DNA from: Cricetomys ansorgei
Lineage: Eukaryota; Chordata; Mammalia; Rodentia; Nesomyidae
Reading direction: 5' to 3'
DNA: 64,000 nucleotides
NCBI GenBank assembly: GCA_026225945.1
Contig: JAMJFZ010000199.1
Span: forward strand, 69,170,501-69,234,500
Shown: positions 23,101 through 36,100 of the stretch, one piece after another
Numbering within the stretch: position 1 is the first letter of the stretch
Layout: each line of letters begins with the position of its first letter
Notes under the pieces: model-generated
The model's database searches: none
What the model was told of the DNA's origin: nothing
The model's input: only the letters and a program-made list of their open reading frames with translations
Position numbers and translations under genes: made by a program

Positions 23101-26100
23101 TTATTGTGGTTGCTACTTCATAACTCTAATTTTCTAATCCCCCACTGGTGGAGGATGTGATGGTGGAAGGGACTGTGAAGCAGGACAGCCTCCTGCTCTC
23201 AGCTGTGACAGAGCATATGTCAGCCACTTGACGCATCACCAAAGGGCCCAGGGCCAGGACGGCCAGAGGAGACTCTGTGACCAGGGAGTAACTAGGAGAA
23301 TGGCAGCTGTTGCCTTTATCATCAGGGAAGACAGAGGGACGGCAGGCCACTGACAACAGGCTGTGGGTCACATGGTCTGGCACCAACCAGACCTGAGGCC
23401 AAGGTAAGGCTCTGAAGTGGCCCCATTACCACCTTCATCAGCATCCTCAGGCTGGCCATACCTCTTTGATGTCGTGGTAGTGCCCTAGGAGGGCATAGGG
23501 GCAGTAGGAGATACTCATGGAGATGACGCCCATGGTGCTGATGGTGATCATTGCCACGTAGACATTGGGAAACATGGCCATCACAGCAGTGCCCACGGAG
23601 AAGCCCAGTGTCCCCAACACGTAGATGACCCTGATGCTCAGGTCGTAGTTGTCCAGGTACTTCTGTAGCAGGGCTGCAGAGAGGCCCACAGGATCATGAC
23701 TCAGCTGCTGCCCACACACTCCTTTACCCCCAACACTGCCTCCCCTCTGGTTGAACCGAGATCTTTAGGCATAAATATAGTCTCCTGCCCACCTGAAACC
23801 ATGCAGCCCATGTCCACCTGGATTCCCAGGGGCTTCAGGACTTCCAAAAGAAGCCAGCTCTCTCTGGCCTCCCTGGGCTGCTGACTGCCCACCCAATTCT
23901 CCCCGAGGAAATCTCTGGCCCTTTCCTTGTCATGCTGGGCCAGCCTCAGGGTCCTGCCTCCCACCTCTAGTACTCTAGGAGAACGGTGACAGTGGTGTGG
24001 TCCCTGTCCCCCTGCCCCATCTGCCCCGCTTCAGCTGCAGATCAGGCAAAGCAGGTTTCCGAGCCAGGTTTAGACTGAGTGGGGGCAGCTAAGGGAGGGG
24101 ACTCCAATCCCAGCTCTTTCAAGTTTCAGGAGTGGGTGAGGCATGCTGCCTTGGGATGAGGGCCTACCACCCCACCCATCAGGGCTCCTGCACTTGGCAG
24201 TCTGGACCTGTTCCACTGCCTCTCTGACTGCTGGGCCCCTGGTGGAGTTGGCAGGGTAAGGACAACGTGCGAATAAACAGGCGCCATCCATGCTGGACAG
24301 TGTCATGGGACAGCGCATAACATGGCCTCCAAGCCTCAGAAGCACCTGATCCCACTATCCCACTGACCCCAGGCCACAGCAACTGACTTGAAAAGCTTTT
24401 CCTCTACTTAGGTGGAAGTCAGGATCCCCTGATGCTCAGGGCAGAGCACTTTCTCACCTGAGCAGATAGCACCAGTAGCAGCATAGATGACCAGGCCCCA
24501 GCAGCCCATCTTCACACCGGTGTTGTATTTATGCCAGTCGGTGGAGTTAGAGGGGGCCTGTTGCAGAGAGAGGAGGTTGAGGGCGTTTGCCACCCTCAGG
24601 GCAGAGGAGATTACTCTGCATTCCCATGCAGGCAGTTTGAGAGGTGACAGACACTCTAGTGAGGAGGAGAATCAACCCAAATCCAGGTCAGTATCTAGTA
24701 AACTGTTTTCAGTCCCTCCCAGCCTACATGCAACTCTGTTGCCCACAGTGAGAAGTGGAAGCCTGCCTGTGGCCCTCAAACAAGGCTGGTCTGGACCTGC
24801 AGAAATGACTCTGCCCTCTCAGAGCTGCCACACTAGCCCCTGAAAGGTCTAAAAAGGCCACTGTGGCCACCTACATGGCCACAGGGCAAGTCCAGAACCA
24901 CGAGCAGGGCCTGGCAGGAATAACAATAGGCTGTTACTTTGACAGCTGAACCAATGCTCTGTTCACCATTTTCGAAGTGGTTCTGGCCCCGTGAAAGCAC
25001 TTAGCATTCACAAATGGTCACAGCAGACTCCACCGCAACAACTTTGTCTCAGCTTGTGCAACGCTTTGACCACGCACTGAAGTGTGCACTGGACAGCTGC
25101 CTGCCGGGCATCCCCCTGAACTGCATGGGCATGTGGGTACAAGGGTAGTGCATACAGGCTCACGAGAGGTCCCTGAGATGGAGGTTGCCTAGTTCTCCTG
25201 TGCGGCAGAGCTGCTGGTTATAGGGTACTCACCTTGGGGTCCCCACCAAAGATAACCTGGCCCATGAAGTCAGTATAGAAGACAGCCTCTGCGATGACAG
25301 AGAACCAAGTGAGCAGGTGGCAGAGGCAGAGCCGCATCAGTTCCTTGGGCATCTTTAGCATGGACAGCCAGAGCAGCCGCACAGTGGTCTCTGTCTCACC
25401 CTCCTCGCTCTCTGTGTCCCCGCTGGAGACGGTGGCCCCGCTCTGGTTGCGGTGCCGGGAGCGCTGCCGCTGCTGCAGGTCATACAGGTCGCTCATGCTT
25501 CGGGACGGCTTGATCAGGACCACTGCGTTGGCCCGGCGGTAGCGGTAGCAGTGGGACCCGACCTTGCCATAGTAGGAGAAGGTGCTAGAAGACTGCCTGT
25601 GGAACGTGTGCCTGCGCCGCCTCATGGAACTAGTTGTGATTGAGGGCTTCAAGTCCACCTTAGTGCGGCTGCTGAGTGAGTCCATTGGTAGGGAGCCTCT
25701 CCCATTTGGGACTTTAGCTTCATTCAAGTGATTATCAAGCAAGGTGTCGTCCTCCTTGGTGGACTCCCTGAGGAACGTGGACAGGCGGGGCAGCTTGGCC
25801 CTCAGGAGCTCCTGGCTGGTACTCCGGGGGGTGCTGGGGTAGGAAGAGTCATGGAAGATGGAGGGCTCTATGTCATGCAGGAAGAGCAGTTCAGGCTCCA
25901 TGTCCAGCGTGGCATCAGGCATGTGCAGCACTGAGTCACTCTTGCTGCGCACAATGTCCACATCGAGGTAGTCCAAGGACAGCTCGTGCTCTGACTGCAC
26001 CTCGTCTGGGAATGGGGGGCTGCCGTCCTGCATGCCCCCACCTAGGGAGCTGAGGCGGGCAGCAGGGGCCAGGGCGACAGGCTGGACACTGGTGCCGGGC

Positions 26101-27093
26101 AGGGCGGCATCCTCAGGATTCCGGTCGTGCTGTGGGCTGTACTGCTCCTCCTCGATGCTGAAGAGATGCAGAGTCACTGACACGGAGAAGATGATGGCAG
26201 CGAAGAAGAACAGCACCTGGTTCTGTGTTCGGAACCAGTCACCTAGGAAGGTATGTGTCCAGTCCAGCCCTCCCAGCACGTAGCCAACGGCCCCACCAAG
26301 ACCTGTAGATAGAGAAGCGATGGTGAGCCTCAGGCCCAGCACAGGGCTCTCCCTCACACAGGGGGACTGGGCAATGTGACACATCAGTGAGATGGAGAAT
26401 GAATGGACCACTGAGACAAATACTACAGTAACGACAATGAAAAAAACTCGGGTGACTGACTGCATAGGTCTCAAGACATTATTCCCAGTTAGAAGCAACC
26501 CTAGCCCACCATGTTCCTCTCTAGCTGAGTGACAAAAGCTGGGCAGGGTCAATGTGGGGCCCGCACCACATCCACATGGCAGGCATCATCACCCAGGCAG
26601 GCCTTTCTCCTAGCCCTGCTCCTCAGTCCTTTTACCCTGCTGTTCTTGGGTCAGGAGTGGGTCTCGGGGATTCCGAAAGCCCCATCACTGGTCACTGATA
26701 CCGAGGAGCACAGAGCCTCCCTCCCACCCAGGGCCTGGTACTACTTCTTCTTCTTCTTTTTTTTTTTTTTTTTACCAGCAGAGAAGGCGTGAATGTTGAG
26801 GGCCATGTCTTGTTCCTCGCTGTCCACCACATCCAGCAGGTAGGCACGTATGGGCCCCTCAGTCGCATCGGCATTGAAATCCAGGACCACCACTCCCAGC
26901 ACCGTGAGGACAATGCCAATGGGCTGCCGGTTGGGAACATCGCCAAGCGCCAGACCTGGACAGAGCATGGGGAAGCAGTGAGACTCTAGTGCCAACTGTC
27001 AGGTCCCTGGGGTAAATGCTTTCGAGACAGCAGTAAGCTTTGCCCCATATCTGTGGTTTGCAGGTATCCCTCCTCTGTCCAGCCAAGAGCTTG

Positions 27094-27124
<31 letters not shown>

Positions 27125-30100
27125 ATTTTCTTATTTTCTTATTTCCTCCTCCTCTTCCCATCAGCCCAAACTCCCTTGTGCTGCTTCCTGGTTGGCTCGA
27201 CCTCAGAATCCAAGCTAGACAACAGGCTGTGAGTACATAGAACCTTAGGCCCAAGTAGAAAGGCCATTCGGCCTTGGCACACAGCATGAGCCTCTGAGGA
27301 GGCTGTCCTCACACACCAAGCCTCGCCTGACTGGGAGCCTGCTTGGATCCAGAGATCAGTCCCCAGCCCTGAGCCCTGGACAGCTACCATTGGGGTCAAT
27401 CTTCAGGACTAGAGGTGGGGCAAGTACAGGCCTGGCAGTGAAGTACTGTCCTCTGACTGTACCTAGACACACTAGCCCATAGGTTGCCCAGGAGGCCCCA
27501 CCAGCAAGAGAAGAACTTGGGATGAGGGTTGGTGCCTCTGGGCTGGCTGTACGTGGATCACCTGTGGCCAGGGTCACCCCTATACATGCCACTCTCTCTC
27601 AGTGCCACTGCATATGGTGCAGTAAAGGAATGCCTGCAGGTGACACTGACAGGCCCAGGGCCAGCAGCAAATCCCAGGAAAAGTGGCACCCGGATTCCTA
27701 GATGGGAGCCTTCCCTGGTGGAGGAGGCCTCCTTGCACAGGTATGATTCATCAAGAAGACACTTGGGCCAGGAGGGGAATAAACCACAGTTGCCACAGAC
27801 TGTCCCTTCGCTGGCTCTGAGAAGCTGTGACTCCCCTCGGCGGTGGTCTTCTGAGGCCTCTCTGCTCACAGCCCTCTTGCCACTGGAAGCTAGGCAGACC
27901 TGTGCTTCAGACCCACACTGCACTCCTTCACCCACTGAGCCAAAAAACAAGGCTTTGTTTTTACCGGTTCTCAAGAGTGCCCACAGGGCAGAAAATATTT
28001 TCCCACACAGAGTGGCTTTAATTAAAAACAAAACAACAGAAAGAGGCAAAACAACACATGAGGCATGAACCAAGAAAACAAACAGCAAACTGGGTTCTGG
28101 ACATTTTCACTACCATGTCTAAGAAAAGGAGAACAAAAAAAGAAAAGATAATTTCTGAAATCACTCTGGAAACAGGACGTGGTGTCAGATACGCATTAAA
28201 AACAAGTCATCACAACAGGAAGCGTTTCCCTGTGAACAGGTTCCTCCAGCTTTCCCATGTGGGGCCAGCTCCATTGCCAAGCTCCCTGCTGTGGTCTCCA
28301 CAGGCAGCCCTCGGCTGCTCAAGCCAGACCCTGTGCATAGCGACCCAGTCAAGTCACCAGATAAGGACCCCAAAGCTTGCACTCGCACTATCGCAAGCTC
28401 AGCAGACACTCACCTATGGCAGAGCCGTTGAGGAAAAGTGCAACACCGATGAGGACCCCCACACTCAGCCCGAGGATGAAGGGCCGCCGGCGGCCCCAGC
28501 TCAGGGTACAGCGGTCACTTGCAGAGCCAATAATCGGTGTAAAGATGAGGCCAAGGACGGGGCTCAGGAACCAGGTGAGGCTGTAGTACTGCTCAGGGAG
28601 GCCTGCAGGAACACACAGCTGTCACTCTTCACTCATGCGCACCCCGTATAAACACACGCGCACGTGCCCCCTCAAGTCTCCTCAGGATAGGCCTTTTCCC
28701 TGAGGGTCTTCTGGCTCCAAGGAAGCTAGACAAAGAGGGGACTCCAGACTTTGGAGTCAGTAGTGGGCTCCGCCTGCAGGGCAACCATGCTGCTGGTACT
28801 GAGTAGGGCTAAGCTGCTGCCAAGTGCTGCAGGGTACCAGGCATGAGCCCCAACCTGTCTCTCCATATCGGACTACGCAAGTGGCACGGGGGCTGCAGCT
28901 GCAGGGAGAGAAAAAGCCACTGAATTCTGGATCTCATTGGAGACAATTTATCCCAAAGGATCTTACCAAGGGCCTACACAGCCACCAAGGCCCTGTTACC
29001 TTGGCAGTGGGTACCCTGGGCACTGGGGTGGTATGAGTCCACGTGTATCCAGCTGGAGCCAAGGGCCACAGCCAATACCCAATGCTCCTTATCCCATTTA
29101 GCGCTCCTAACTGTCCAGGGATAACACAGTGAGTGTAGCGGCCCCAGGATGGAACCTGGGCAGTCTGACATCAGAGTCTATGCCACCTCCCTGTCATGCA
29201 AACTCATACGTGGTGTCGACAGAGCAGATGAAGGATGATGGCCCTGGGCACAGGCCAGAGCACTGCACAGCAACTGGAACGTACTTGCACAGATGCCAGC
29301 AGCTCTGATGAGTCCCTGTATCACAGAGACCCTCACACACGAGCACACACACCACACCACTAAGTGTCCCCTAAGTGACATCTGAAGTCTGGTAAGGGAA
29401 TCTGCTACTACAAGTCAGAGTGCTGGTCATCTTTACGAAGGCAAGGGATTGGACACTGCGTGGGGCTGGCACACTGTATGTCCTGGATGTCGCTAGGAAG
29501 CTTTGAGTGTCATCATCAGATCAGCACAACTTTTCCCATTTCACAATCCTTAGTTTGCTTAAAATCTAAAGGGCCTACTGGCCATGTCACCATCAGACAA
29601 GCATTTTACGCTCTAAGGACACTGAGGAAGCAGATTCACATTGAGCTGGCTGGAAAATTAACTTTGTGTGGGAGGAGAGCACGCTCAATGGAGGAAGCAC
29701 CTTGCACAACGCCTTGCCATCACACCATTAAGTACCAGGGCACTCTGCCAGGGTCTAAGGTGTGTGTTCTGACCTCTGCAGCCATGCCTGGCCACAGGAA
29801 GGATAGATCTGTTTCCATCCCAAGTCAGCAGAACGGACAAGAATCAGGGAACTAGAGTCTGTCCAGTGAGTTCTTCCAGGCAAGCCAGGTGGGGCTCTAA
29901 TGGTATGAGCTCTTCAGTTTTACTAGGCAAGGCATTCAAAAGGCCATGGCTGTTCCTGGCCGTACTGCCCTTGCCTGCCTTCAGTAATGCCCATGTCACG
30001 TGTCCTATCTCTCAGCACACCGCCTAATCAAAGTGACCCAGAGTGAACACAGGTAATCTGAGGTTCAGAGGAAGGAGAAGCACCATGAGGGGAGCACCCA

Positions 30101-33100
30101 CTGGCCATGCCACCAACTCAAAGTAAGTAAAGAACCCAATTCGCTCCTGTGTGCATGGGGCATCTTCACAGGCCCCGGTAGCACCTTACCAGGCTTGCCC
30201 TTTACTGCCTGTGGCAACCGCCTTGCTGTCACTGAGCCAGCACTTGGGGAATGGGGAAGGCCATCCATTCAGGAGGCACCGCCACTTCTGTTGCCCACAG
30301 TGCATACTCACCCTGAGCACAGGGCTTCCATACTATACAGATCCAGAGGCACTGGGATTGTCCCAGTCAGGCTGTGGCTCCTAGAGACATTGAGACCAAC
30401 AAGTCCCCTTGACCCTTTCCAGTCAAGAGCCAGACAGGACATATAGAGGCTTGCTGACTCAACCAAGCTGTGAGACAAGGCCCATGTGCGTCAGGTCCTT
30501 CCCACAGTGTCCCTCTTAGAACTGACGCTGTGCTGCTGCTGCTCCTGCTACACAACCCAACTACCTGTGGCCAGCCTGTCTCTCAGTAGAGACCCTCAAT
30601 CCAGATGCCCTGACGGGCCAGGTCCAGCATTATGCCCTTAGTAGCAAACCTGTTTGGGACAGCAAGTCTTCACAGACCAGAACTCTCCCAGTGAGGTGAC
30701 AGTGCTAACATCCATGGAGTCTGCAGTCCCACCACCATGGCATCATGTCAGCAGGCCCAGACATCAGCCCCTAGGAACACAGACCTCAACAAAGCCACAC
30801 TGGCAGGTTACACATACAGGTAGATAAGAGTCACAGATGACAGGCTCAGGAGGTCTGAGCATCGAGCAATGGGGCAGGAAATACCCCAGGAAGTAGGAAA
30901 AACAGGCATGGATATTTATCGGAGCACACAGATTGGAGAATAATGTACTTCCCATCTCAAGAGTAGACTACAAAAATGAGTAGCTTACTATAGTACTTTA
31001 CAGACTAGAGTAGAACAATAGATGCTCTCATAGAAAATGGATGGACAGTGCAGGCTCTAGAGCAGGCTGTCCACACTTTGACACAACACTAACATCTACA
31101 ATATGGTGGGCTGCATTCATAGCTATCCTGTGATGCATCCATCTGTAGGCTGCAGGATGAACACACTTGGTGTAGAGCAACAGGCCCTGCTGTGCCTGAA
31201 GTGGTCTTTAAAGGAGCCAAGAGCTAGCTGGCTATCGGGCAAGGCTATATACTGACACTTACTGGGGCAGCTTAGAGAGTCAGTGAACTGTACTGGCTCC
31301 TCCAGGTAGGCATGGCTAGCAGGAGGCTGTCCAGGAACAGGGATACAGGCATCCCAAGGGGGCCTTGGACCAGCTGTCACTACTTCTGAAGGAACTCACA
31401 GCTGTAGCCATCAGAGCCTAACAGCTATGGTTCCAGAACCAGGGAGTAAACTCCGATGCTCAAGATCATGTGACCTTCCACACGCATCTTACAAAAGATG
31501 GCTGTAATCCTTCCTGACACAAAAGCTTATGGAGGGGCTGGAGAGATGGCTCAGTGGTTATGAGCACTGGCTGCTCTTCCAGAGGATCTGACATCCATAC
31601 AAGAGCTCATAATTATCTGTAACTCTAGTCCCAGGGGATCTGACACCTTTTCTGGCCTCCATGAGCACCATGCTAGCATGTGGTACACAGACATGTATGC
31701 AGGCAAAACACACATACACATAAAAATAAAATTAACTTAAAAAAAAAAAAGCTCTTAAAATTCAAGCTTCGGTGTCCATCAGTAAAATTTTATGCACAGC
31801 TAGTCTATCTGTTGAGGTCTGGGGCTGCTCGCTCACAGGCTCCATGGGTAGAGATGAGCATTGGCTGTCAATCTCAACTCTCTAGCTAGCCCTTTGTCTG
31901 ATAAACATCATAATCAAAAGCAACTTGGAGAGGAGGAAAAGGCTTATTTCATCATACACTTCTCAGGTCACAGTCCATCACTGGGGGAAGTCACAGCATG
32001 GACCCAAGGCAGGAACCTGGAGGAACCAAGAACTGATGCAGAAGCCCTGGAGGAACTCCGCATACTTGCTTGCTCAGCCTGCCTCCCCCACCCCCACCGG
32101 AGACAGGGTTTCTTTCTCTGCATCCCTGGCTGTGCATCGTGGGACTCACTCTGTAGACCAGGCTGGTCTCCAACGCACAGATCCACCTGCCTCTGCCTCC
32201 TGAGTGCTGAGATTAAAAGTGTGTGCCACCATGCCTGGCTACCTTTTTAAAAACATTTAATGTTTGAGGAAGAGGGGCATGCAGGTAAGTAGATCAGAGA
32301 ATAACTTGTGTAGCAAGCACTTGCCTAGCTGAGCCATCTCAGCGGTCCTATTTGGAATTTCTCTATTGCATCTAATATGCAGTGACAAGATCTCACTATG
32401 TATGTGGCTGGCCTGAAACTCCAGACTCTCCTGCCTCATGCTCCCGAGTGCTAGGATTATAGGCATGTTCCACCACATGTGGCCACGTGTTTTCTCTTGT
32501 GTCTTCAGCTTCACTATATAGGCTTGTCACAGTCTCCATGGCTACCCCACCACCTGACCCCAGAGGCCATGCCCCCTAACTTCCCGTGGCCTCCATCTGT
32601 GGTGTGTACTCTTCTTCCCTCCCAGCCCACAGGTTCCAGGGCTAGCCATCCAGCTGACATCGTTGTGCTCTGCAGTACCTGTGACAGGACACTGACCAGA
32701 AACATCAGCATTCCACCCCAAGTTCTCTCCTGAGTGGGACTTCACATGATGGTAACAGCACGGGGTGATGGCCGCTTGCTAGAGGGCCTAGTGATGTCCC
32801 AGGTACTGCACTATGGGCTGAGGAACCCAGAACCCCACCTGGTTGGAAACACGGCTAGGTAGGCATGAGCTCAGCTGCAGAGGGTTGACTGGTGGCAACA
32901 AGGGTTACAGAGACCCAGAGCTGTGCAAACCAAAGAGACAGACAAGGACACAAGCCCAGGGACACAAACAGAATCAGTGGTGGCATTACACCTGCTTTTG
33001 TTTATTTTTGGTTTTGTTTTGCTTTGTTTTTTGTTTTTGTTACCCAGGTCTATCCAGAAGTCCATTTTAGACTCCAGACCCTGGCCCCCAGAAAACTAAA

Positions 33101-36100
33101 TACTCTGTCTCAGCTACCTGAGGGCTACCAAATCATAGTTAGAGCCCCCCCAGAACTGGCTCTAACCAGGTGACAGCATTCTGGTCCATCACACAACAAG
33201 TCAACACTCCCATCACATCTCCAGTACTGCCCAGGATGAGCAAGAGGTGCTGCCACCCCCAATACTTGGCTGCTAGCACCACGTCCCTGGGATGCCTCAG
33301 CCAGGCAATTCCCAGCAAAGCCCTAAACAAACACAACGCCGGTCCCTAGTAAATAATTTTTGTTTTTTTTCCAGGCAAAGGTTGAACAACAATGGTGGGA
33401 CCCGGAAGGTTCCCTGTTCACAGGAAATACTCACTGTGTCACTGTGAGTACACGGACAGCCCACTACAACGCTTGGGTCACATGCAGAGGCTTCGATTCA
33501 CAAGGGCATTTTTGATAAACGGGTATTTTGTGGGGGAGGGAGGCTGGGAAAGTGGCCTATAAATATTTAACAAAACAAAAGGTCCAGGATGGGAATAGGA
33601 ACTCGTTCTTTCTCTCAATGGACAAGCCTGCCAGGCCAGATAGGTTTGTACTCCTGGACAAAACTCCATGATAACATTCGCTGGTGAGAAGTTCTTCGTG
33701 GGAAAACCTCAGCATCCTTGAGTGACCTTAGGGATCTCAGACAGCAAGCTCACTGAGAGCCTACTTCAGGGCAGCCATGCTAAGGCTACAGCTATGGGGT
33801 GAATGGGCTACCTTCCCCTAGAGCAGGTGTCACCCTCATGGTCACCTGCTGCCATGCTAGAACCAAACCAAGGTCTATTGAAACTCTGGGGCCTCCCTGG
33901 GCAGGGAGGACCTGCACTGGGGAAATGCACATTGCCAGCTAAAGGTAGGGCCACAGAACTTTAAGAGCATTCTAAAGTCACCAGTGCCATGGAAAGACAA
34001 GGAAAGAATGAAACCAGAAGCTACTCAAGTGTTTTTTCTTAGCGATGTTTCACAGGATTGCCACTGAGCTGTCACGTGTCATGTCCATGCCTCTGCTATT
34101 CACGGCTCACGGAGTGATCTACAGCTCAGTTACACAGATGTAAGGAAGGGTTCAGGGGAAGAAGGCACACGCACTTAGAAGGTGGCGGTAAGACAATCAG
34201 GAGTTCACAGCCATCCTTGGCTACACAGCCAGTTCAAGGCTAGCCTGAGGCACACAAGATCCTGTTTTAAGAGACCCCGCTGCCCCCAACCACATCTCCA
34301 AAGAGAAAGAAAGTGGAGGCTCCGAGAATCCACTAGAATGCAGGCTAGGAAAGCTCTAAAGCTAAAGACACCACCAAGCCCACTGCCAAGTCCTGAACTT
34401 TCTTCCATGTGGAGTAAGATGCATGGAGGAAACAAATCACTTCCCAGGGCCCCCACCAAGGCCAAGTGGTTTCTGATCCCATTGGAGGACAAAGGGTTCT
34501 TACACCACTACCCTCATGGCTTCGTTAAGGCACCTGGCTCCTAAAATAAATGGGTCCTGAGCACCCGTAGGAAAAGGCCCTGGGGGGTAGGGCACAAGGG
34601 CTGTGGAGCAGGGCTGTCTGTCCGGTGCCCTCCTCCCACCTCAGCCTCACAGCACAGTGCTGGAGAAGGAAGGCTGCATTAGGGTAAGTCGGTAAGTGCC
34701 ACGTGGGTACCAACGGATGACTCTATGAAATCAAGTCTTACGCACTGCCCAGGTAACTCAGTACTGTCTTCTCCACTTCCTGGAAAAAGCTGGGCAGTGA
34801 TGCTATGGAAGGGTGTCATGCACACAACGACATTTCCCCAGACAAGACTCAACATGCCTGATGATAGCCCCAGGGAGGAGGAACAAGCCTGCCGCATGCT
34901 GGAGTGCTGGCACTATGCAGGCACAGATGCTGGAGAGGTCTCTTCGGCTTTGGCAGTAGCACTGACACCCAGCAAGGTGCTCCCACTGCCTTAGCCTCCA
35001 CTTCAGTTACAAGATGGCCGAGGTATGCACCTCTGAGGACCCAGGGTCACAATGGCACAGAGAACCCCCGACACACAGACCACCTGCATGAGCCACTCCA
35101 TCCAGCAGGTGTACACTGTCATGCTTGATGCCAGGAAGCAGAGACAAAGCGGCCTGGGACAGGGATTCACCTAAAAGCAGGAAGATTAATGCCTTACCAG
35201 ATGCCAGTGGAGAGTACTCAGGATGATGGGGTAGCATTGAGCTGGTCTAAGTCCAAAGAAAAGATAGTTAAATGGTGGAAGTGAGTAGCTCAAGCTTCCA
35301 GAGGAGGGAAGAGAGCCAGAGTCTTTGTAGGTATGCCAGAGACCAGGACCTGGGGAAGGAAGTGCAGGTGGCAGGCAGTGGACCCCAGGAAGGAAGCAGA
35401 GGTGCTAGACTGAGTGGCAACAGGGGGTCAGGGGGCAAGGCTTTCAGGAACACAGTCTGGTTCTGCTTGTGTGGGAGCATTGCTAGGCCACTTCGTGCTG
35501 GACATCCATTTGTGTAGCACTGTACACACATCAATAATGGCCAGGTGCAGGGCACCTCCCTGTCTCAGTGGCATTCTCTGAATCTGACAGCTTCTAAGGA
35601 CAGGAAGGCAAAGGAAAAATTAGGGCAACGCTGACTTTCACCTAGGTCTGAGCCAAGTAACCTAGCTTTTTTACCACCATTCCCAGTTACCTTACCTTTT
35701 CTGTGCCCTTGGAAAGGACAGCCTTCCCTTCCCTACATCTAGAGCTGAAGAGTACCCAGAGGAAAGACTCGACAGGCAGGCCTAGTAGTGCAAGGCAGAG
35801 GACATGAGCAGCCCTGTGTGGAGGGAAGGAACATTGATGGAGAGGAGCCATGGAAACCTACCTGCAGGCTAGCCAGGTGGGCAAGGCTCAGGTGTCAGGA
35901 GAGCCTCAAAGGTTTCTGGTCGGGAGACAGGGCATGTAGGGCACCAGAAGGGTAGGAAACGTTAGGGGTGATTTATGGGGCTCAGAAACATTTATGGATC
36001 TATCCATAAGGATAGATCTATCAAGTCCCCCAAGGTCAAATGCCAGGTGATTGCAAGGCCATAAAACAAATAAAACATATCCTGGGGCCACTGGGAAGCC

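Noticed and set aside
25218..26552. 444-residue - strand frame read as a single-exon protein
   Set aside because: Only 26302-25233 is coding. The first part upstream of the acceptor ATCTACAG and the last residues after the donor GTGAGT are intron read-through.
28058..28651. 197-codon + strand open frame
   Set aside because: It overlaps SLC45A4 coding exon 2 in antisense and continues into intron; the frame is a shadow of the real exon.
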